A stretch of DNA of 60,000 nt from Polytrichum commune (GCA_950295325.1 OX485808.1:37346527-37406526); one strand, 5' to 3'. Positions 10,880-24,344 are shown, numbered from the stretch's first letter. Translations and numbers: made by a program. The notes: generated by a model not told the origin, from the letters alone.

Positions 10880-13800
10880 TTTCAGGAGGTGGGCTCGATT
10901 AGGTAATATGTATATATAGTAAGGTGAGTTTATGTTTTAATGATTTTGGGTGATTGTTGATTTGGGTTATTTTTCGGTTCTTAGGGGTGGGTCTATGGGG
11001 GCTTGATTGTTATCAAGTTTTCTTTTGCTAAAGATCAAGTATGTGAGATATTTGATGGCTCTTTAAGGTATTTTCTTCATGAGTATTTTGACCTCTCTTG
11101 GGGGTACTTCAATATTTCTTAGCGCTTCAAGGGGTTATTAGAGGGTGGCTCTGCATACCCCTATTGTAATGGTGATGAGAGGATTAACATTCCAGCCGGT
11201 GGTTTTTAGTGTCTGGACGAGGGGGTCATATTAGTTGGATTTCTCCCTTATGGCGGTCTTGGGGAATCTATCATGACAATAGGTGAATTCCATTAATTGT
11301 ATGGTGTGTGATGGATTTGGGGTGATGGGTATGTGGCTATCTTTAGGGGTTCCAAGAATGCAAAGGATGTCATGTCATAGGCATACCATGCATGTGCATG
11401 TGGTGGGTAGGCATGTGTGTTGTATTAACCATTCCGGGATTGTCTTGGGGTCAGGAGTGTTGGTTCTTGGCATTCACAAGGGTATAGCATCATGTGTGTT
11501 TCTTAAATTGGAGTATAAGCACTATTTTTGTATTCATTCTAGCACGTATGGACTATTTGATGTACAACATTGTTGTGTTGGGCTATGCATAGGCCTTTCA
11601 TGTGCGGGTTGGTGCATGTGGATAGTAGGTGTGGCCTTATGTTAATTTCACGGTTTGGGCATAGTGTGCAGTTGGGGTGAGGGTACGTTAGAGGCCAAAA
11701 GCTATTTTTAGTGGTTGCCCTTGTATTGGGTGTAGCAAAATTTTAAGGTTTTTGTTATTTGTGTGTAGGATATGCCGGAGGCTTTCTAAAAATGGTTTGA
11801 GAAATTGTGGCAAATTTGATCATTAGACACCCGCTTGTCGATATATGTGAATTTAGTTTTTGCAATTCTTACTTTTGTTTTGCAGTGGAGCTTGTTTATG
11901 TATGTTTGTAGATTGCATATTTCTTCATGGTGTTTGCATGTCGGGATGCCATTAAGCCAGTAGGGAATGGTGTGTGCTATGTGCATGTGGGGTGTAGGGG
12001 TGGGTTTATTATGGGTGGTTCCTTCATTGGTTAACTGGTCTACGATTTTGTTGGTTGAAATTCCAACGTGGACCCTCACTTTTTGTATTGTTATGTTGTG
12101 GTTGGTCCATAGAATTTGGTGGACTATGGCTGAGATGAGGAATTTGTCAAGGCGGTTGTGTTGGGATGATGAATGTCTAATGTGATTGTTAATGAGGTAT
12201 ATGTTGTTGAGGTTGTTAGCAAATATGAAGGTGTCTTGTAATTGATCTTTAGTGGCGGTTAGGATGATGAATTTAGTGTATAATGTTGTGCATAGTATGT
12301 TTGGAAGGCCAAGGATTCTTCATGCTATGTGGAGATTGTTGTTTAGATTATATACTGCTAATCCGGCTATGTTACCTATGTCATGTTCATTTGGTGCTAT
12401 GAAAGAGCCACCTATGTATGTATATGCATTGTTCTAGGGGTTATTTATGTGATATAACGTTTGGGGTAGGGCGTCGAGTCAATGTGGGGGTGAGTGGGGT
12501 GGTTTTTGGTGTTGTGAGCCATGTTTTTGTGAATTCAACTTTGTATTCTATGGGTGTGTTTTGGATGGGGTTGGTTTTCACGTCTATGTTATATAGTTCT
12601 AGGCTGTGGGGTGAGGTTTTGCATTAGTTGTTGGTTTCCAAGGGAGATTTCTTTGGTTGTGGATGCATTTTATGGATGTATATTGATTTTCATGTTGGTG
12701 TAGGTATTTGGGCCATTCGGTCGTGGAGTTGTATTCTATGTGTTTGGCAGGCTAGTAAGAATTGTATGTATGTCACTATGTGTTTCTTGATTTTTGGGGA
12801 TTTTGTGGTTGCATATTATGATGGTTATGGTGGAAGGGTCTTCCTTGGCGGCCATTCTTGCCCAGTGGATAGCTACTATTGTAGAGAGTTGGTCTAGTGG
12901 GTGGGTTACTCTGTTTGGATGATTTTGCTAGCCCGGATGAGCCAAAGATCATGTAGCGGTTGTGCGGTGAGTTGTAATGTTTGAGTTATGTTGGGCATGT
13001 GAGGGATGAGGAGTAGTATGATTGTTTGATTTGGTAGGCATCTATGAGTATGTTCATTGTAGATGGGTGGAGTGTTTGGTGGTTGTTTTTGGGGTTTAAA
13101 TGTTTTTTTTGGTTATTTTCTTTGGTAGGATTACAACGTAGCATTGGAGCAGCCATAGGATTATAGTTGCAAAGTCTTGTGGGGGTGGTTGGAGGAAGTT
13201 GGCCATGTGGTGTGTTTTGTTTGGTGTGTATCTGTCCCACAACCATTGGAGTCTTGTGAGTGGAATGGAGGCGATGTATGCTCAAGTGTGGTCAAATATG
13301 TTCACATGTAGGCTTTGAATTTGGATGGTGGGTGTGATTGTGTGGATGTCTTTGTCCAGGTTGCATTCTTTGGTATTTAGGGTTAGGTTTGGGGCTTCTA
13401 GCGTTTGACAAATCTTTGGTCTTTGGATTGGGAGAAGTTGATGCATGTTTCATATTAAGTGGCTAGTGTGTTTTTTGTGTAGACATTTTGTGTGAATTTG
13501 TGGAGTAGGAGTAGGTTATGTTCTAGCGTTGGGTTATCTATATGAAATAGTTGGGATCTTTCTACCCATTTAGTGGTGGTTGGTGTGGCGTTCCATTGGC
13601 ATAGGTAGGGGTTTTTAATGGTGTGGGCTCCCCATCTGTCTTTGCGAGTTGCATTATCAATGGGTGTGATTTGTGCTTGTGCTTGTGGTAGGGGTGTAAT
13701 AGGTGGTGGGGGGTTCGGTGGTCGAGTTTTGAATTTGGGTGATGGTAATGATGTTGTACATGTGAAGTTTGTTGAGATGTCTGGTGGCATGTTGTTGTTG

Positions 13801-14120
13801 TTCTTGGGGGAGCATGGAATTTTATAGCGCATGCTTCCATGCTAGTTCTATTGGGGTTTGTTCGAGTGGGATTTTGTTGTTGGCAAATATTTATGAATAT
13901 CTCGTATTCTTTTTTCTAGCATAAACATAGTGCGGGCAAGGGGTGATCTTGAGCATGCTTGGTAGTGTAGTTCAGGAAGTTGATGTGATCCTTTGTAATT
14001 GGCGGTGATTTGTTTGATGAGGCCTTGGCAGATTATACCTAGTTGGCCTATTCTAAAGTGCGCATAAACTGAGGATTGCAAATTTGTCATATAGCAAAGT
14101 CTACAAAACAATGAAATAGA
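10880..14120 (-). mobile_element. Decayed, 5'-truncated non-LTR retrotransposon (LINE) with RNase H domain
   Basis: The whole stretch has an A/C-rich minus strand (G/T-rich as written). Translated on the minus strand in shifting frames it shows parts of a retroelement polyprotein. An RNase H domain runs from about 12417 to 12010: YIGGSFIAPNEHDIGNIAG, then FANNLNNIYLINNHIRH, then VRVHVGISTNKIVDQLTNEG. A Cys/His cluster (CTLCPNREINIRPHLLSTC) lies near 11600-11680. C-terminal blocks follow (TLKTTGWNVNPLITIT near 11190-11140; RAIKYLTYLIFSKRKLDNNQ near 11040). Catalytic positions are lost: the first Asp is Gly, the third is Asn and the Glu is not recognisable. Frameshifts and stops are everywhere, so the element is dead. 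No reverse-transcriptase YADD signature was found; the 5' end was probably never copied or has been deleted. Element edges are approximate. Confidence 0.8.
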
Positions 14121-15333
14121 CACTTATATTTTAGTGTTATGTGGGTGGGAGTGGATTTAAGCACCAAACAAACTTGTGTTTCAAGAGATTGGATTCCATA
14201 TTGAGAATATGTTGACCATACTAGGCTTAATAGTCAATGTAATTTAAGGGACCTATATGACCAGTGATCACTTAATGTACACAAGAATGTTCACTTTGAT
14301 AATAGAGTTAGCTTTGTAAAGCATGTGAAACCATGGGTTCAATCCCAAACCTTGACTTTATGAGAATTAACACAAAGTCACCCAAGTTGCTTAACGCTTA
14401 AATTACCTTATACAAAGAGTTGTGTTGGACTTTTGAAAATCGGCTTTCTAGCTTGCCCTATTAGGATGGGTGGGCCAAGTTAGCCTTCTATAGGTTGATC
14501 CAAGATTTAGGATAGCAAGCCCCATGCGCATACCCTATTTTAAATACCCCATTTTAAAATGAGGATTATTAAAACGACCACATAGTATGTTTAAATGACC
14601 ACAACGCCTTGTCATGTAGTTACATGACCTATCTATTTTTCATTTTTCATTGCACACATGAAGATGAGCAAGGTATCAACTTTGTGTTAGAATTAATAAA
14701 TTTGGCCAACTTGGATGACAAGTTAGAGCCTATAGCCTATATGTTACCGTCTATGTGGTCATTTTAACCACTTTGTGGTTGATTTAACAATCACCTTTGA
14801 GATTCTCTCAAAGTTTGAGATGTGGAAAAGAGAGGTCCCAGAAGTTTCATCCAACTTTGAGGATAGGCTCCAATACATGACAAGCTTACAAGCTCTTAAT
14901 AGAAAGTTTCTCAAAGAAGGATCAAACCTATAATTTCGTCCCTCTTTGAGAGACTTTATGAATAACTCTAATGAACAAAATATCAACTCCATAAATTATG
15001 AGGCAAATGGCTATGAGCATAATTTGGATTTGCTATTCATTTGGCACTAATTGGGTGTTTCAAATATGACAAGAAGTAGATGCAAAGAGAAAAATATCCA
15101 TCTAAAGACATCTACCTTAATGGTTAAGTTCCATGGAGAGGAGGGGTGGCAAGCATTTTTGGAAGCCTACAAATGCCCCCACTCCTACCTTTGTGGTGGA
15201 CATCCATGGAGAATAAGCCCCCTCACTCTTAACTCCATGGATGGAAGTATTAGGGATGGAGTATGAAGACAAGTCAATTCTTGATGATCTAATATCAATT
15301 TCAAAATGACAACTTGATAATTAGGAGATGCTA
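14121..15333. other. Gene-free stretch with a weak tRNA-like motif
   Basis: No gene recognised. At 14306-14350 a TTAGCTTTGTAAAGCATG word is followed by GGGTTCAATCCC, resembling pol III A and B boxes of a decayed tRNA-derived SINE, but no boundaries or target duplication were seen. Confidence 0.35.
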
Positions 15334-15701
15334 AAGGCACCACGGGCCTTGGCTTGGTGGTTAGGGCTCATGGCCCCCAATGAGGAGGTTGTGGGTTCTA
15401 TTCCCCATGCCGGCGTGGTGCTCACCACCTTAGTCCACCCACCTATGGTGGGGGGTCCTTGGACCTTGTTGTATGGGTACCTCAAAGCCCTTTGGGGGGA
15501 TACCATGTCTGGTATCTTCAAGGCACTAGTGGCTAGCTAGGAACTAGTATAGTGTGTCACTATAGTGTCCATCCTCGAAAGGGGAGAGTAGTATTGTCCC
15601 AATGTCCCCTTGTCCAGTGGGCATCGGGTCATTGGCATTACGAACGGACACTTTATTCACGCCGGCCCCTTGCTAAAAAGGGACTGGAGTTTCTATCTAT
15701 C
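15334..15701 (+). mobile_element. Full-length tRNA-derived SINE with 12-bp target duplication
   Basis: A 368-bp element is flanked by a perfect 12-bp direct repeat, TAGGAGATGCTA, at 15322-15333 and 15702-15713. Near its 5' end it carries TGGCTTGGTGG (box A) and, about 45 bp on, GGTTCTATTCC (box B): the internal RNA polymerase III promoter of tRNA-derived SINEs. The body is GC-rich compared with its surroundings and the 3' end is a short TCTATCTATC tail rather than poly-A. It encodes no protein; such elements depend on a LINE for mobilisation. The intact duplication indicates a fairly recent insertion. The tRNA-like head resembles the plant Au-type SINE head by my recollection, but family assignment would need a database comparison. 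Confidence 0.88.
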
Positions 15702-15713
15702 TAGGAGATGCTA

Positions 15714-18399
15714 TTTCATTAAACACTTCATACACCGCTTTGAACCCATCATTGTGCTTGCATAATGTAAGTATGATCCTTTCAAATCAAGAACCTACTT
15801 GGTGGAGACTACCTGATGTCATAAATGTATTAAATTTATAAATTTGTCCTTTAACTTATATTTTATTCACAAAGGTGGGAGATTTCCAAATAAATCTATG
15901 TGTGTGGAAGATACAACTTTTAAAAACAATGTATAAGCTACATACGGTTCATGTTGATCATTTGTCCATTCATTTTGACCATCCATCTTGAGATATATTC
16001 AAAAGTGTTTTATATATGAATACTTCAAACATTTGGGTTTAGGTTTAGTTTGAATCCAATCATTGATACGAAAAAAAGTTGATGAATATCTTCGAAACAT
16101 GTTTTATGGTCTTCTTACAAATGGAGTTATAACGGATATCATAGTGGTTACAATTTATATAAGATATGGATAAAGCAAAATATCTATAATCGTTGTTGTA
16201 TGCAACATATCCAATGTCTTGATGCTATAGATTTGTAATTATATTAGTTGAAAATAGTTAAGCATGTAATATGTTATATCTCTTCTCGGGTATAACATAC
16301 TCGAGTTCCTTCTAGTAGTTCCTTCTAGGCTAAGTGTCTTCGCGTTGCTTATATGAGAATCCTATCAGGTAAGAGAGGAGACCTTGACTGCTACTACTAT
16401 TCAACTACCCTTTCTCATACATTCAACATTCAATGTCATACATCTAGTAGTCAACCAAAGTACAAAGTACGTTCTAAAATATTCCTTTGACATGCATGCA
16501 AACACAACTAGTAGTCTAACAAAAATCCATTCTTCGTATTCTTCGTAACCACATCTTCCTTTTGAAATTTTAATTTCCATTAAGATAAAGATTTGACCTC
16601 TAAAATCAAACATAAAAGTAAATTGGTAGAAGGTTTCACATCATTATTTGGCGGTGATAAGTCTAAATGAAGATAAGTCAAACTAATCTATGAAAAGTTC
16701 AAATCATCATTAAAGAATCAATACGGCCACCCAAAGGCAACTTCTTGTGCGGGTTCCGGAGGAGAAAAATGTGACCATCCGAAGGGAACCCTAGTGCAAG
16801 TTATGGAGGAGAAAATTTGGCCTTGTACTTAATATTACCTAAAGATTGTTGGAGGAGTTGAAGGGAGGAAGAATTCGCTTTAGTTGAGGACTCTAGAAAC
16901 TTTGTCTAAGGAGTGAAGAAGGGGAAAAAGAAGACAAAGAAATAGGTAGTATTGGACTAGGTTGAATTGTTAGAAGGTAAAATGTATGTAACTTGTACAA
17001 TTCGTGTGTTGGATGGTAAAATTAATGTGTTGAAATAGTGAATAGTGATTGGATTTACACTTGTTGTATTAAAAATTATCCTTGATGTTTGGGGCTAAAA
17101 TTTTAGTCTTTGATAGAATGCAAATGAATCTAGTGTAGTTACTAGTTGGATAGTGAAGAAGAGAAAAATAATTTTATTAAATGATCTAGAAAATGTTAGA
17201 TGATATAGTTCATTGTTGTTTGAACCTAGAACATTTGTGAGAAGCCAACAATTTGCAACCAAATACCCATATTCCCTTAAAGAAATATCTCTCTACAGTA
17301 CCCGACACTCCTCTTATTTTGTGTTTAACTTGTTGAGGTTGCCTTTCGTTCCAATAGGTTTCCTCATCCTTTGACGGTACCACCCGTTACTAATTGGTTT
17401 ACATAGTCTTATAACTTTAGGAGATTAGGTTAGCTCATAAGCCTTTGACTAAGTCTTATTTCGACAATTTTATATGTATCTGCCAATTACTTATACTTTT
17501 GCACTTTAGCCCAATAATGTGTCTTTAGGAATTCATAACCTATATTTTTCATGAGTAATAAACCCCTTAGAAATTGAGCTAGTGGAAGCCTTAATTCCTA
17601 AGAGTGAAGAGAAGTATCATCTTCTAGGTATACTTTGCATTGTTTATTACCAAACACACCTCTATGTGAATATTATGGGGTGTGAGGCCAAACCCCCCAC
17701 CCTTAAGCGTTCGTAGTCCGAGTAGTGGGTTTGGGCTCACATTCCTCCATGGCATTGGCCTTAGGCTTGGATGTGTCCTTTGATGACTCAAGTGTCCAAT
17801 TCCTTGCCTTGTACGCGCAAGCCCAAGCGGATATTCCCTTCTTCCTTTTACCAATGGTTACCTTCACTTCTTTAGGGTCCTTGAGCTCCTCACTAGGTTT
17901 GGTTGTTGAGTCCATAGTGCAAGGATCAACTTTTTAACCTCTACTTAATAATTCAATACACCATGCATGGTATGGAAGCATCCAAACACACAAATCTTTA
18001 TTTGACAATCCAAGTGAATAGTATTAAGAAATACTTTTCTCCAAGGCTTATTGTCTCACAATCAAAGCATCAAGCCCAACGAGTCTACTCCTCAAGCTTC
18101 CTACCCTACCAATCACTTAAACACAACCACCCCAACCTCAAAAACTTAGGAATGTGGCTCTTGGTCCATCACAATCACCAAATCCTCATTTTTCTATCTT
18201 CCTCCATTTTTTTCATTCAAGGTGAGTAGATTCCCCCATAGAAGAACCCCGGCAGTCTCCAACAAGACCCTTCCCGAGGTCTCAGTCTCAAATCTCCGGG
18301 TGTAATTTTGCGTTGTTCTCCAATTGTTCCGCCCGTCATCGCCCGTCACTTTCTTCCTTGAGGCACCTATTCCCCGCAGACAGAGACCAGCTCCTTGTT
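15714..18399. other. Gene-free stretch
   Basis: No gene recognised. At 16730-16830 two neighbouring 45-bp near-repeats both contain GGAGGAGAAAA; this may be remnant coding sequence but stops fill every frame. Confidence 0.45.
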
Positions 18400-18640
18400 A
18401 GCCCTCCTCTAGTTAGGCTAGCTTCGAATTAGCTAGCTCCTGCTTTGCTCGGCCCTTAATTAAGCTGCTCCTAAGTACGGTAGCTAGCTCCTGATTTGCT
18501 TGGCCTTGATTAGCCAGCTCCTACGTAGCTAGCTCCTCTCTGGCCTAACTTCAAATAGTCCGGCTTCTATTTGCCAGCTCCTTAGTTAGCTCAACTCGCA
18601 ATTAGCCTATCTCCTAATTAGCATGGCTCATGATTGGCCT
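18400..18640. repeat. Degenerate TTAGCTAGCTCCT-word repeat region
   Basis: Words such as TAGCTAGCTCC, TTAGCCAGCTCC and AGCTGCTCC recur about ten times over 240 bp at irregular spacing, within a wider C/T-rich patch that runs to about 18960. The end sequence GTGTGAAGTGGCCC followed by TAA at 18847-18863 matches the right end of the MITE family at 35.7 and 22.5 kb, so this patch may belong to a further copy. Confidence 0.55.
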
Positions 18641-18863
18641 AGATGTCCTTTAAACAATTTGTAACCAACTGCCGGTTCTCCCCGATCATAGCCACCTTCC
18701 CCTAATTAGCTGCCGTCTGGTGATTCCTTTGATCTCAGCTTGGTTAGTGCAGCTCCCTTGATTTAATTAATGCAGTTCCCAGTCTCGGCTTCAGTTGCCA
18801 CCAACAGTCTCGGCTCAACATTACAAGGTCACGGCTCTTGGCTCATGTGTGAAGTGGCCCTAA

Positions 18864-21800
18864 CCAGCAACTGCAGCTAACTAGGCCCAGCTGCAGAGCT
18901 AATCCCAGCTTACAACTTACCCAGTCTCGGACTCCCAACACCTTCTCCAAAAGTCCTGCTCCTTCTTCAACAATTCAGGCCTTTGGCCAAATATTAAACC
19001 ATTCAAAATAAGTACCATCATCTAATACCAACTGAGTGCGCCAATTTAATGGTTCAAACTAAGCTCCATAAACTAAATGCTATGAGGTGAACACTATGAA
19101 CTAAACACTATCACTAAATGCCTTAAGTCAAATACTATATCTAAGCAATGCAAAACCAATCTAAAAACTAGTTTGCCTCGGTTCTCTACCTAGAACCTTG
19201 CACCACACGTGCACCCTTCTTGCTCCACACACACCCACACACACCACATGAGGTGCCAAGAGGGCAAGAAGAAAAGAGAGCCAAGAGAGAGAGACTAACT
19301 AACTACACTAATTCACCCCACTAATTTCCCACACATTGCCTCTAAGTACAAGAGTTTTTCCTACTAACTAAGTCACATCCTCCTCATGAGCTCTAAGAGC
19401 TTCACTTCCTAACATCAACAAGAGAGAGCGAGAATGAGAGCAATCCCCCACCTTACCTCGGACCCCCTTGGGAGTGCTCAACCCAAACTTAGCCTCCTCC
19501 ACTTTCCGCCGCCATAACTTTCTCCCCTTACCTTCCCAAATTGTCACTCACCACTTTAATTCAAACCACGATGCTTACATCGTAATTTGATTGGTGCTTT
19601 TAGAATTTGCTTATCCTCCATCTTGCATTCTTCCTTGGACCTTCCCCATTAAGTGGCCACGATGAGGTGGTCCACTTGTGCGCTCAATGTGATCCTCCAT
19701 TCATCCCAATTCGAATGCACTTGCTTCTTGAGCCACCTTGGTTGTCTCCATCCATTGTACTAGCCTACTCACTAACTATTTGATTTAAGCCTTTCCTATC
19801 TACCCTACTTCACTCCAATCCTTTTCTAAGGTAAAAATACAATAACCACTCACATGCTAGCCTCTTACAACATTGTACTTCTAAGGCTAACATTTCACTC
19901 TTTTTATATTTTTGTGAAGTGATACACCACTTCAACGCACACCAACTAATATTTTCTAACGCTAAGACTAAATGTGGGCACCGCTTTGGGCTCACATGGG
20001 GATTTACTTCTAGAATTCTAATATGTTGAATCTCTTTAGCCTTAGTAATTCACACAACTTAGATGCTCAAGTATCTCATGGTTATGTTCCCCGAAGACCC
20101 TAATGTTAGGGTTAAGTGTCTCTAGGGTAATAATGAATCTTGCATGCCCAACATCATTCTTAACATGTAAGTATATTCATCCCATTTATGACCTACGAAT
20201 TTCAATCAACATTGTTCCAAGATTCCTTTGGTTGATAGTTTCTCATAAGTTTTTTGAACATGATTCAAAACGTGCAACTTAAATTAATCAAATTCCAATT
20301 TACCTAGTTGATAGGATATTCCTTGTTTGAAATTTTAAGTTGTATTAATTCATAGACTTCGTAGTTTCTTTATGAAATATTGTCCAATACTTTTCAACTC
20401 AAGTTCTCCTATGACCTTAATGTCAAGGTTGGGTGTTTCTAGAATAGAACTAGTATTACGTCTTCCAATATTATTCCCAAGTGTAATATTAAGGTTAAGT
20501 GATTTTTCATCTTTTTTTGCAACTTGTATGGACTAAGCTAAGATCCTGCTATTTTGATTCTCAATTAAGTGGTTTAAATATTTCCTTCATAAGTTACCAA
20601 GTATAATTGTGAGCTTATTCTCTTATTTATAAACATTTGACCAATTCAACTAATTAAGGACCTTCATGATGTGAGATCTTAGCTTAGAACTTGATGTTGT
20701 GGTGATGCCTACTCGACGGCCTTGTATGCATTCCTTCAACCCTTGAATTCTCTTTCAAGTAAAATCTTCTGCATTAAATTGAGTAACATTGTACAAGCTT
20801 TCAATTTCAAGTAATTCTAAGTATCCGTGAGAAAGACTCAATTTTGAGCTTCTAAGAAATCTCAAGTATCCATAAGGAAAACTCAATTTTGAGACTACGG
20901 ATGCTGAGCCCTTTCATTGAGAAAGACTCCATTTTGAGCTTCTATTTTTTCTAAGGAATTTCTATTCGAAAACTCAATTTGGAACTTTTGGACATCCAAG
21001 TGTCAAGGGTCTTAATGAGAAAGTTCAAATTGGAGCTCTAAGTATTTCTATGAAATCGGCTCAATTTGGAGCCCTAAGTATCTCCAAGGCAGTAAGGTAA
21101 CATTCCAAGTTCCAAGTGATTTCCCAACTTCATCGAGACCTCGGTTGACACTTCATGTAAAATAATCAGGCCAAATGAAGTGCATTAGGGTCTTCAAGTT
21201 CCCCCTTATGCAATATGTGGCATCTAAGAATATCATAATTTAGTATACAACTCGGATAAGTAAATATAGCAATGCCATGTCTTTGTAATCTAAATTTAGT
21301 AATTGTAAATCTACTTATTTGAAGATGGCTATAACCGTTTCTTAGAATCTAGTTTCCATGAACATGTACTGGTTGATGTAGTTATTCCTAACTACCTCTT
21401 CAAGTCTAAGACTTCCCAAGTTCTAAGTCTAGCCTAGGTCTTGACTTCCTTTAAGATTAAAGTCTTCTTTTCTTTTGAGACTGGGGTCTTGGATGGAGTC
21501 TTGAGCTGGGGGTTCTTGGATGGAAGTCTTCAATGTAGTCTTGGGCCGGGGGGTCATGAATAGTCTTTAGGCTAGGGGTCTTGAGGGGGGGGGGGGCGGG
21601 GTCTTATCCTAAGCCCTAGCTCCTCCTCCACCTAAGCCTTGGCCTAACCCTACATTCCACCACTCTTGCCTAAGCCTTCGCTCCTTTGCTCCGGTTAAGC
21701 CTTGATTTTGCTTCTGCAAATACTCATAAGGGTGGTAGTTAAGCATATCTAATTCAACGTACACAAAGAGGGGATGTTGTTGAATTTACGGATTGTAAGT

Positions 21801-22476
21801 ATTTTTTGGGTTATTATAAGATGTTTATAGTCAATAAATTTACAAAGGTGCATTTGGGAAAGGTGGGGGGGGGGGGACATGGTAACTGGAGTTCCACTAG
21901 AAAACCAAATGCAAAAAATGAAAGGATCTCACCTAGTATGTCAAAGTAAAAATTTGTGAAAGTCTTAGAAATTTTTTTTTTGTAAATAGAATGGGTAGGT
22001 ACATTTCAAGATGATTCATCAAATATGCAAGATACTCCATTGTTTCATTATTTCATAACCCCCCTTGAAAATACCCCATTGTCTCACATGATTCATGTCT
22101 CTACAAGGAAATGCCCCTCACCCCACATAAAAAAGTGATTTGAAGTTGATGTTCACAAGCTATTTTCTAACATGCTAATGAAGATTGCACTCACCGAGCA
22201 ACTGACTCAAATGGGAACCAAAGGATGTGCCTTATGGTAGATGCGTTTGTTCAAATTGTTTACCTTTGAAAAGAGACAATATATTACTTCAAGGGCCCTC
22301 TAATTCTCTTGAAACTAGGTTAGAACGAATCCATATAGAATCATACCAACTCAAAGATATAACACACACCATAACCCACGACTTAGCGGCAACATGAGTT
22401 ATCGAGTCACTTCATTTTGAGATGAAATACACGAAATTGAACAATGTCTCACAAAGACAGGCCAAGGTCCTTATGA
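18864..22476. other. Gene-free stretch with degenerate repeats
   Basis: No gene recognised. At 20820-21070 the words CTCAATTTTGAGCTTCTAAG and CTCAATTTGGAGC recur loosely at 60-90 bp spacing. At 21480-21600 a GTCTTG-rich stretch recurs and ends in a long G run. Poly-G tracts lie near 21585 and 21867. Confidence 0.45.
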
Positions 22477-23474
22477 GGGGCGCTTCACACTATGGCCGGA
22501 GGTCGAGAGACCGTCGATTTCCACCAATCTTATTGCAAGAAACCAAGAGTTCGGCCTCGCGACCCTTGCCACTAAGGCCAAAGTCCAAAGGTTGTCGCAA
22601 TTTAAAATGATTACTTTTTGAAGAAGGTGATGGACTCTCGAAGGAAGTTTGGGTCGGACGGGAATGGAAACCCAAACTATGGTTGAGAGGCCATTGGTTT
22701 TTTTTCATTAAAAAAATCAATCATTGACAATCTCTTATTCATTAGATTGGAGGGGTTATTTTGGACAAGGAATAAAATGAGATGCTTCTTTGGGTTTGGA
22801 CTTTGGACTTGGCCTTTGGAGACTTCACACTATGCCCGGCTGAAGGCTCCAATCACGGGTAGATCACTCTAAGGCATTTTTGTGCACCACGTGCGGTTGG
22901 GTTTTTTTTTTTGTATTGGGGCTATTTACCTTCAAGGGTTGAATTAAAGCCTCCCTATAATTACTTAAATTTCAAAAATGGCCCATTTGTTTGCACCCTT
23001 CCATTACTTATATTGTCCAAGTCACTGCAATTTTTTGTACTCTATATTCCTTTTAAGTAATTTTGGACAGGTGGAAATCCCAATTATCATCCATCCCCGT
23101 GAGTCCCAAACCCATTTACATACCATACTAAACATACCTTTTAGGATCCTTATCTTCAGCCCCTATATTAATTTTACAAAAAAATAATGGCCCACGTTTT
23201 ATGTCCATCTAACTTACTTATAATGGGATTGTCTACATTTAATGGCCCCTTCATTATTTGGAATTCCTTTATAAATTTGATTTCAAATGATTTTAATCCT
23301 CTCTATATTATGCCGCACATCGTTTTTAAAATGCATTAAGTGATCTACCCGTGGCTCCAATTCCTATATTTTATTGGCTATGTATTTTCAGCCCATTTCT
23401 TTGGCTTGTCAACAAAGTTTGGCCACTCAATCCCACAACCTCTCGACTTGGACGGCCATAGTGTGAAGTGGCCT
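22477..23474. mobile_element. Nonautonomous DNA transposon, about 1 kb, CTTCACACTATGGCCG ends
   Basis: The left end (GGGGCGCTTCACACTATGGC) is the imperfect inverse of the right end (GCCATAGTGTGAAGTGGCCT), with further similarity inside (GGTCGAGAGACC against CTCTCGACTT). Flanks show TGA on both sides (22474-22476, 23475-23477), a possible 3-bp target duplication of the PIF/Harbinger type. Inside, CACGGGTAGATCACTCTAAGG (22855) is again inverted at about 23330, so the element has subterminal inverted repeats or is composite. It contains no transposase. Confidence 0.65.
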
Positions 23475-23712
23475 TGAGATCAGCACTCCCAAACATTCTA
23501 TGCAAGTATGGGCCGGGAGTCGGTAGATTCCATGCAAACTAAATTACTTAGAATTGACAGAAAGTAAATGTATATACGACGTCAATAGGAGGCTCCACGT
23601 GGACTAGATTTAATAGTTGTTTAGATGCATTTACATGAGATCACTGAAAGAACGGCAACTCAGAATTGATGCTGGCACTCACATACGGACGTAATTTGCT
23701 AATTGACAGTTA

Positions 23713-24282
23713 GGGTTGGTTAACACCATGGACCATGAAATCGGACCATGGAAGATGGCCTTTTTCCATGGTCCGACTTCATGGTCCACTTGTGGGTCCA
23801 CTTTCTTAAGAAAATCAATTTATAAAGCTTTTGGGCCCCTCTTTAGGTGTACACTGAATGTGGACCAAGAGGAATGACCATGCCCCAAAGCGAATGTACT
23901 GGTTTTTTTTTCAAATATGCCTAAAAATGCCAATTTTGAGAAAATTTCAAGTTGGACCATTCCCTTGTCTTCTCTTGTCTTCATCTTCTTTTCCTTCAAA
24001 ACCATTTCATTGAAATTTTATTATAATATCATTTCTTTGTCATGGGTCCCTGCCTTTTTCTACTAAAGTAACTCTTTTGCGTCTTCCACTGCAAAACAAT
24101 TGGATCATGTTAGTGGATAATGTAGGCCTTAAAATATGTCTTTCGGGGACCTCGAACTCCATGGTTACTATGACATTTTGTCCTTGGTGTAAACTGAAGT
24201 GGTTTCAGGACGAGTTCAACAACCAATCACAACTCTTACAAGGCCTTAAGACAACTTCATGGTCCATGATGTAAACAACCCC
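23713..24282. mobile_element. PIF/Harbinger-like MITE, 570 bp, TTA target duplication
   Basis: The ends GGGTTGGTTAACACCATGGA and TCATGATGTAAACAACCCC (as read on the plus strand at the right end) are imperfect inverted repeats about 25 bp long. TTA flanks both sides (23710-23712, 24283-24285), the usual PIF/Harbinger target site. Near the left end, 23731-23753 and 23764-23786 form a 23-nt hairpin with one mismatch. No coding sequence. Confidence 0.75.
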
Positions 24283-24344
24283 TTAGAACATATCCAACAA
24301 GGACTCATGCGGCGTCTATTAAGGGTAAGTGTGATGCAACACCC

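Noticed and set aside
14306-14350. Possible tRNA gene
   Set aside because: It has A/B-box-like words but no acceptor stem or cloverleaf could be drawn.
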